From assembly GCA_003427395.1 (NCBI GenBank), contig BFEA01000241.1, positions 837,381 to 870,241 of the forward strand: a stretch of DNA of 32,861 bases. Reading direction: 5' to 3'. Positions 28,310-32,861 of this stretch are shown one piece after another; position 1 is the stretch's first letter, and each line of letters begins with the position of its first letter. Origin of the DNA: Chara braunii (taxonomy: Eukaryota; Streptophyta; Charophyceae; Charales; Characeae). Under the pieces are notes generated by a model. It made no database searches. It was not told the origin of the DNA and saw only the letters and a list, made by a program, of their open reading frames with translations. The position numbers and the translations under genes are program-made.

Positions 28310-30470
28310 GAGTCTCAGGCCGGTTTTGGCACCGGTACCGGGATCGGTTCCATAAATTAAAACAAAAATCAAATAAACGAAAATAAGGTATAAATCAGGT
28401 GCATAAAGACGAACGAGGTTGGGGGAGAGAGAGGAGACCGTCGGCACCCGTCATGTCCCGCCAATCGGGCCCACTACTGGGATCAGAAGCAAATTGAGGA
28501 GGAGGTCCGTTGGACCCTTAATCCCTCAGTTTCCTTCTTTATGCTCCTTCGGTCCTTCGTTGCCAGTCGTTGGTCTCGATCCATATATATGTTGTACGAA
28601 AGTCCAACATCGTAACTAATAGTGTTATGCCCAACGTCGGCATAGGCACTAGCGGAAAACCCATATAAATGAGTTTCGTCTGTAGCATAGTCGTACTGAA
28701 ACGCACCAAGCCAATGTCTTGACCTACCCACGCCTAAACCTACGGCTACTGAACCCTGACACCCACGACGCGAGGGGCCAAGTTCAGCTCGCGGCTGCCA
28801 CGTGCACCGCTCACTATGTCGAAGTCATGTCATCATACGACCAATCAAAATGTTTTTCCGCCCTGAGTTTTACACGACTCCAAGTCCCTCCAACTGAAAT
28901 TTAAGACAAAAAAAAAGAATGTCGCGACACTGACGATCAAACCCGAACCCGACCACAATAAGCCACCTCCATGCGCGTGCTCGTGCCGCAGACAAACGTT
29001 TTAATCAAAGAAAAAAACATCGTTTTAGTCATAATTAAATCAAAATCAAAGTCAACCGACAATTTTGTCAGTTTTATAATATTAATCAAAAAAAAAATCA
29101 CACGCACCTTAAACTTGCTCGCCCACATACTCCCTACTCCCTTCAAACAGTCTCACACTTTTAGTCACATAAAGAAACTTGACCGTGGCTCACGTGACAC
29201 TGAACTTTCAATTCAAAATTTTTTTCTATCACTTGCAAAAATAAGAACGGATACCCTTGTAAGGGTATTAACGCCGACAAGGTGCCAGGAACGTAAGGTC
29301 GTATACGTAATGATTAAGAATGTTTTTCCGGATATTAAATTTTAAAAAGGACCATCTCGTTATTGTGGATAAGTAAGAAGGTTGCTTAAGCATAGTATGA
29401 GATAACTTTTCTTTATCTGCAGATTTGTATCATGTAAAAACTATTTTTTTTTTTGCATTACACTTTTGCATATGAATGTTTACAAAATAAGCACGAAGAT
29501 AAACATTTGTGTTTATAACTTATGAAGTTCTGATTTTTTAATAAACAAATGATGAATTTATGTATATAAATTGATTAATATTAAAATTACCCAGTTTTTT
29601 AAAAATGTTCACTTTCCATGAATTATGTGTTTTTCATTATTCGACGAAGTTTTCAAAATTTTATAAAACAATGGTAATTGAAGTTGATCATTTGAATTTG
29701 TAAAAATGTTATAAATAGAGAAATCATAAGAAACATAATAAAATAAAAAACTAAAAAAAAAAAGTTTAAATAAAAATATAAAATGACAATAAAAATATAT
29801 ATATTTTTTTTTAATACCAATATAACAAAAAAATCATGTTTTTATGTTATTGCGACATCAAAATAATTTTTTTAATTCTCTACAGAGACTTGATTCAAAT
29901 ATTATACTTCATGTGTTTTTTCCTTTGGGAGTTTCATATTCGGTTCTCCTATGATTTATGAATTTATATTAGTTATCAATTTTGAAGAATAAGTTAAAAT
30001 TTTGAGTAGTTATGAAATAACTTTTTCGAGTCTACTCTACCTTGGTAAAAACTATGATCACTTTTCCCTTTATATACGCCCGATTCATCGAACCTCTTCT
30101 TCGTGCGCCTGTTCAAACCCCCTCCACCCAACAGTTTACCACCTGGACTTAATAAAAGAATATATTAACTCCTTAAATTCATTAACAAACGTTCATAAAC
30201 TATAATCATCTTAGGTAATATCGCCAAATAATATTTCCCCTCCACTTTTTGGATACTTCAATTTCATCATAACCCACACCCCTATCGATCCGTCTTCACG
30301 TAACCTTGTCAAACAACAAAAATTTGCACATTTATCTCTTTATATTGCAATCTTTACCCCTCTCCGCATCTCTGTCAACTTTCTCATATATAAATGAATG
30401 CCCCCATGTTTCGGTATCTCTCCTCTTTGCATATCCCTTTTAGTGTTTTCACCTTGTTTCACATATATGT
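28310..30470. other. AT-rich stretch without a recognised gene
   Basis: After moderately GC sequence to about 29000, the DNA becomes strongly AT-rich with T and A tracts (29430-29460, 29790-29830). Open frames of 60-124 codons are present, but none shows a known motif or biased composition. Confidence 0.4.
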
Positions 30471-30472
30471 TA

Positions 30473-30989
30473 CAACATAAAAATTTCCTCGATATAAATA
30501 AGCATTCTATAGTAAAATTACATTCTAAATTTTAATTTTTTATTCCATCGTTATGTCATTCCATTTTTATTTTTTTGGTCTTACTTGAAGATTTTCATTC
30601 CAATAATGGGGTATCCCTTCTTATTTGACATGCATATTAAAGATGAAATGAAATTCTGAATGAGTTCATATAAATATTTGAATTGAACTATCATTCTATA
30701 TAAGGATTTTCAGTCATAAATATGTTAATCCGATCTAAATTAGAAAATATTTATTATAGTAAAATGAAAGTTTAATTAAGTCACTTCATAAATTCGGCTA
30801 GACTTTCATTTCATCTTCAACAATAAATGTAGTTGGACGAGAAAACTCATTTGTAAACGATAACTTAACAAATAAAAATAAAAATTTTAAAATTTGATAA
30901 ATATTGAAATAATAATTTAAATATGAAGATTTTTTTTTTATTGGAATTTTTTTTTTCAACTTTTATTTCTTGTGTGAATTTTTTTGTTG
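30473..30989 (-). mobile_element. Foldback MITE, copy C (inverted)
   Basis: The reverse complement matches copies A and B over the full length. Termini on the plus strand are caacataaaaatttcc and gaatttttttgttg. TA flanks both ends (30471-30472 and 30990-30991), compatible with a 2 bp TA target duplication of the Tc1/mariner type; copies A and B do not confirm this clearly. Confidence 0.8.
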
Positions 30990-31852
30990 TATAACCATGT
31001 TGAACTTCTTCTCTCATTGAGGTTGTGCAGATTATTCCACCACCCGTTGTTCACATGCATACTTCTTGTACGATTTTTAGAATGATTTCACTCTTCGACT
31101 ATCGCAAGGATCGTTCATCCCTTCCCTCCCCAACATTAAAAGTTTTTACTCAAGCAATTTAAAACCACATTTATAATAAAAGAACATACTATGGGTTCAC
31201 ATTCTGCATCATAATACGACAACGCCCTTCCATCTTAACAAACCGTTAGTTGTTAACGAAAGAGAGGATATACAAATCATTACATGTCATGGAACTTCGA
31301 CCAAGCCACTTGTTCAACGCAAGGAGTATCTTCTTCATGATGCCTCTCCGTCTGCACTGACAACAAACTTTTCAATTAGGTTGCTGCTCCATTCCAGTCC
31401 AGCTTCGTATTCACCTTCAATCTTGGGAGTTGCTCGTTTCTTCCTCCAACTGCCATCACTCATGCCCTCATTCCACCATTCCCTGCAAGATGTCATAGTC
31501 ACTTGCGGGACGATGGAGGGAGATGGGATGATGTAGGAGGTGTGCGGGCCTGCGATCCATCTCTCTAACTCCTACGAGTTTATGGCGTCATTGACGGTAT
31601 CTACTTTCTTTATGCTATCTCTATTTGTCTTGTGCAACCGTTATCTATGGAATGTTGAAAAGTTTCGTGCCAATCAAAATGAAAAATTAAACCACTAGTA
31701 CCTCTACCAATGTTGGGAAATTAGAGAAAGCTGGCAGTTTTCATAAAGTCCCAGAAGAGTTTGAAGAAGATGTGATTACATCATTACTCAAAGGTACACA
31801 TCTACGAAAAACACAACTAGTTTCGTTTTCTGTTATTTTTTTTTATTTCACG

Positions 31853-32250
31853 GATCGTGATTTCGTTTTAATGCCATGCAAACGAGGCAAGGCGCATTCC
31901 ACGGACAACTGATGCTTTGCAATGGAGAGCGCAGTCCCATATGTACTCCAGATTTTGTATCCAGCTACTTTCACGTTTATTGTTGTTTTTTTTTTTTTTT
32001 TTTTCCACCGGCTGCCGTGATTTCAACAGGGTTGTAACGCCCGTTCGGAGGGCATGTACTCACATGTACGCCAAATTCTATTTCTAGTTGCTTTCACGTC
32101 CAAAAAAATATTGTTTTTTTCTTTATTCCTTATTTTTGTATCCTGCTGCCGTGATTTCAGCAGAGGTTGTAACGCCCGTTGGGAGAACATACTCTCACAT
32201 GTACCCTAGATTCTGCATCGGGCTGTACATTTTAGCATTTTTGCATTTTT
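31853..32250. repeat. ~135-160 bp tandem repeat, three diverged units
   Basis: Units begin at about 31853, 32013 and 32147 with 'c-gtgatttc'. The last two share 'ggttgtaacgcccgtt', 'tcacatgtac' and 'tagattct/aaattct'. A 22-base T run lies at 31983-32004. There is no coding signal. Confidence 0.6.
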
Positions 32251-32284
32251 TTCCTCGTTGTTTTTTGTTTTTTTGGGACAATTT

Positions 32285-32572
32285 CCAGGCTACCATCCGG
32301 GTCACCTCCCGGGGCCCGAATGGCCAGTCCGGGCAAGGACCAGGGATGGTTCCAACAAAAGAAAAAAAGCAACAAAATCCAAAAAATCCGAAAAAAAAAC
32401 TATGTTATGCAGAAAAATAAACTGAACAACTTTTGCCTGAGGGTCACATCGAAATTCTTCACCAAATTTAGAATAAAAAATAAAATTTAAAAATATTTTT
32501 TTATTTTAAAAATTTTAATTTTTTTTGGCCCGGCCGGGCAAGTGACCTCGGGCTACTCTGGTAGCCTAGGAT
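32285..32572. mobile_element. Small element with GC-rich terminal inverted repeats
   Basis: The left end 'ccaggctacca' (32286-32296), followed by 'gggtcacctcccggg', is mirrored by the right end, which reads 'cctaggctaccagagtagcc' on the minus strand (32571-32552) and then 'cgaggtcact'. The interior is A-rich and includes the segment shared with 36-120 at the window start. The size suggests a MITE of about 288 bp. Confidence 0.5.
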
Positions 32573-32577
32573 AATTT

Positions 32578-32790
32578 GCAATATACCCCCATAAGTTGAG
32601 ATATATGCCAAAATGCCCCTAAAAGATTAAGGTAGAGTTGAATGCCCCTCTGACAATTTTTTTTTTTGTTGAAATACCCCTGGTGTCGGTTGGACCCCCA
32701 TCTTTGCAATAGACCCATATCAGGTACCATCCAACTTTGCGAAATGCCCCAGTACTTGACAACTTTTCCTAGGCACTTTTGCAAAAGGCC
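32578..32790. repeat. Recurrent 'aaatgcccc' motif
   Basis: Near 32586, 32616, 32645, 32677, 32713 and 32747, an A/T-rich word runs into C3-C5, spaced 29-36 bases apart. I recall similar sequence as dispersed repeats in plant genomes but cannot name a family. Confidence 0.45.
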
Positions 32791-32861
32791 AAGGCCCAAA
32801 CGGGGAGGTTCAGATTGGGAAGTTGCACACACGCCTGACAGGGGCATAACACAAAGATTTC

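Noticed and set aside
28602-28670. Possible plant snRNA-type promoter: GTCCAACATCG and GCCCAACGTCG, the second 23 bases before ATATAAAT
   Set aside because: Both upstream elements deviate from RTCCCACATCG, and nothing resembling U6, U3 or another known small RNA starts at the expected distance.

Overview
This window looks like nuclear, gene-poor, repeat-dense DNA of a plant (streptophyte). The evidence is a decayed L1-type LINE with plant-style ORF1 (DUF4283-like plus a CCHC knuckle) and ORF2 (endonuclease, reverse transcriptase, zf-RVT); a fragment whose 3' end follows the plant form of U6 snRNA; tRNA-like SINE remnants; AT-rich MITE-type elements; and GT-AG intron-like signals. I recognise no intact host protein gene and cannot name the species. 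The assembly has a 689-base N gap (22173-22861) and five isolated N calls inside the LINE.

Layout. 1-640: AT-rich repeat, a long hairpin and a TA microsatellite. About 670-2500 and 6985-8695 look like diverged inverted copies of one repeat, each carrying a short tandem array. Between them lie a TATA-like site, an intron-like segment, a small dispersed repeat, a 0.4 kb foldback array and a SINE-like tRNA relic. 8770-9560 is a ~123 bp satellite array. 10063-18550 is a putative ~0.95 kb DNA element with inverted ends, split by the 7.5 kb LINE (10561-18087), which ends in poly-A and has a 10 bp target duplication. 19240-20275 and 26580-27740 (interrupted) are two related, decayed sequences that resemble an LTR-retrotransposon leader. 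Three copies of a ~520 bp foldback MITE lie at 20279, 26831 and 30473 (the last inverted). 21190-23510 holds a dense run of unrelated stem-loops together with tRNA-like and U6-like sequence. 23783-24082 is a 54 bp minisatellite, 24359-24590 holds two decamer arrays, and 24585-25841 is a 628 bp tandem duplication. 31853-32780 has further short tandem repeats and a small TIR element.

How the parts relate. The LINE is the only unit with recognisable enzymes. Its ORF1 stop and ORF2 start overlap in ATGAATAA, which suggests coupled translation in the ancestor. The copy is dead: at least nine in-frame stops and several frame changes, two of them at G7 runs. The most unusual stretch is 21.2-23.5 kb, where about fifteen distinct stem-loops, a tRNA-like head, a U6 3' half and an (AAAAT)-rich tail lie together. 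A composite small-RNA-derived retroelement is one possible reading, but I could not test it. All comparisons were made by eye; no identity value was computed.
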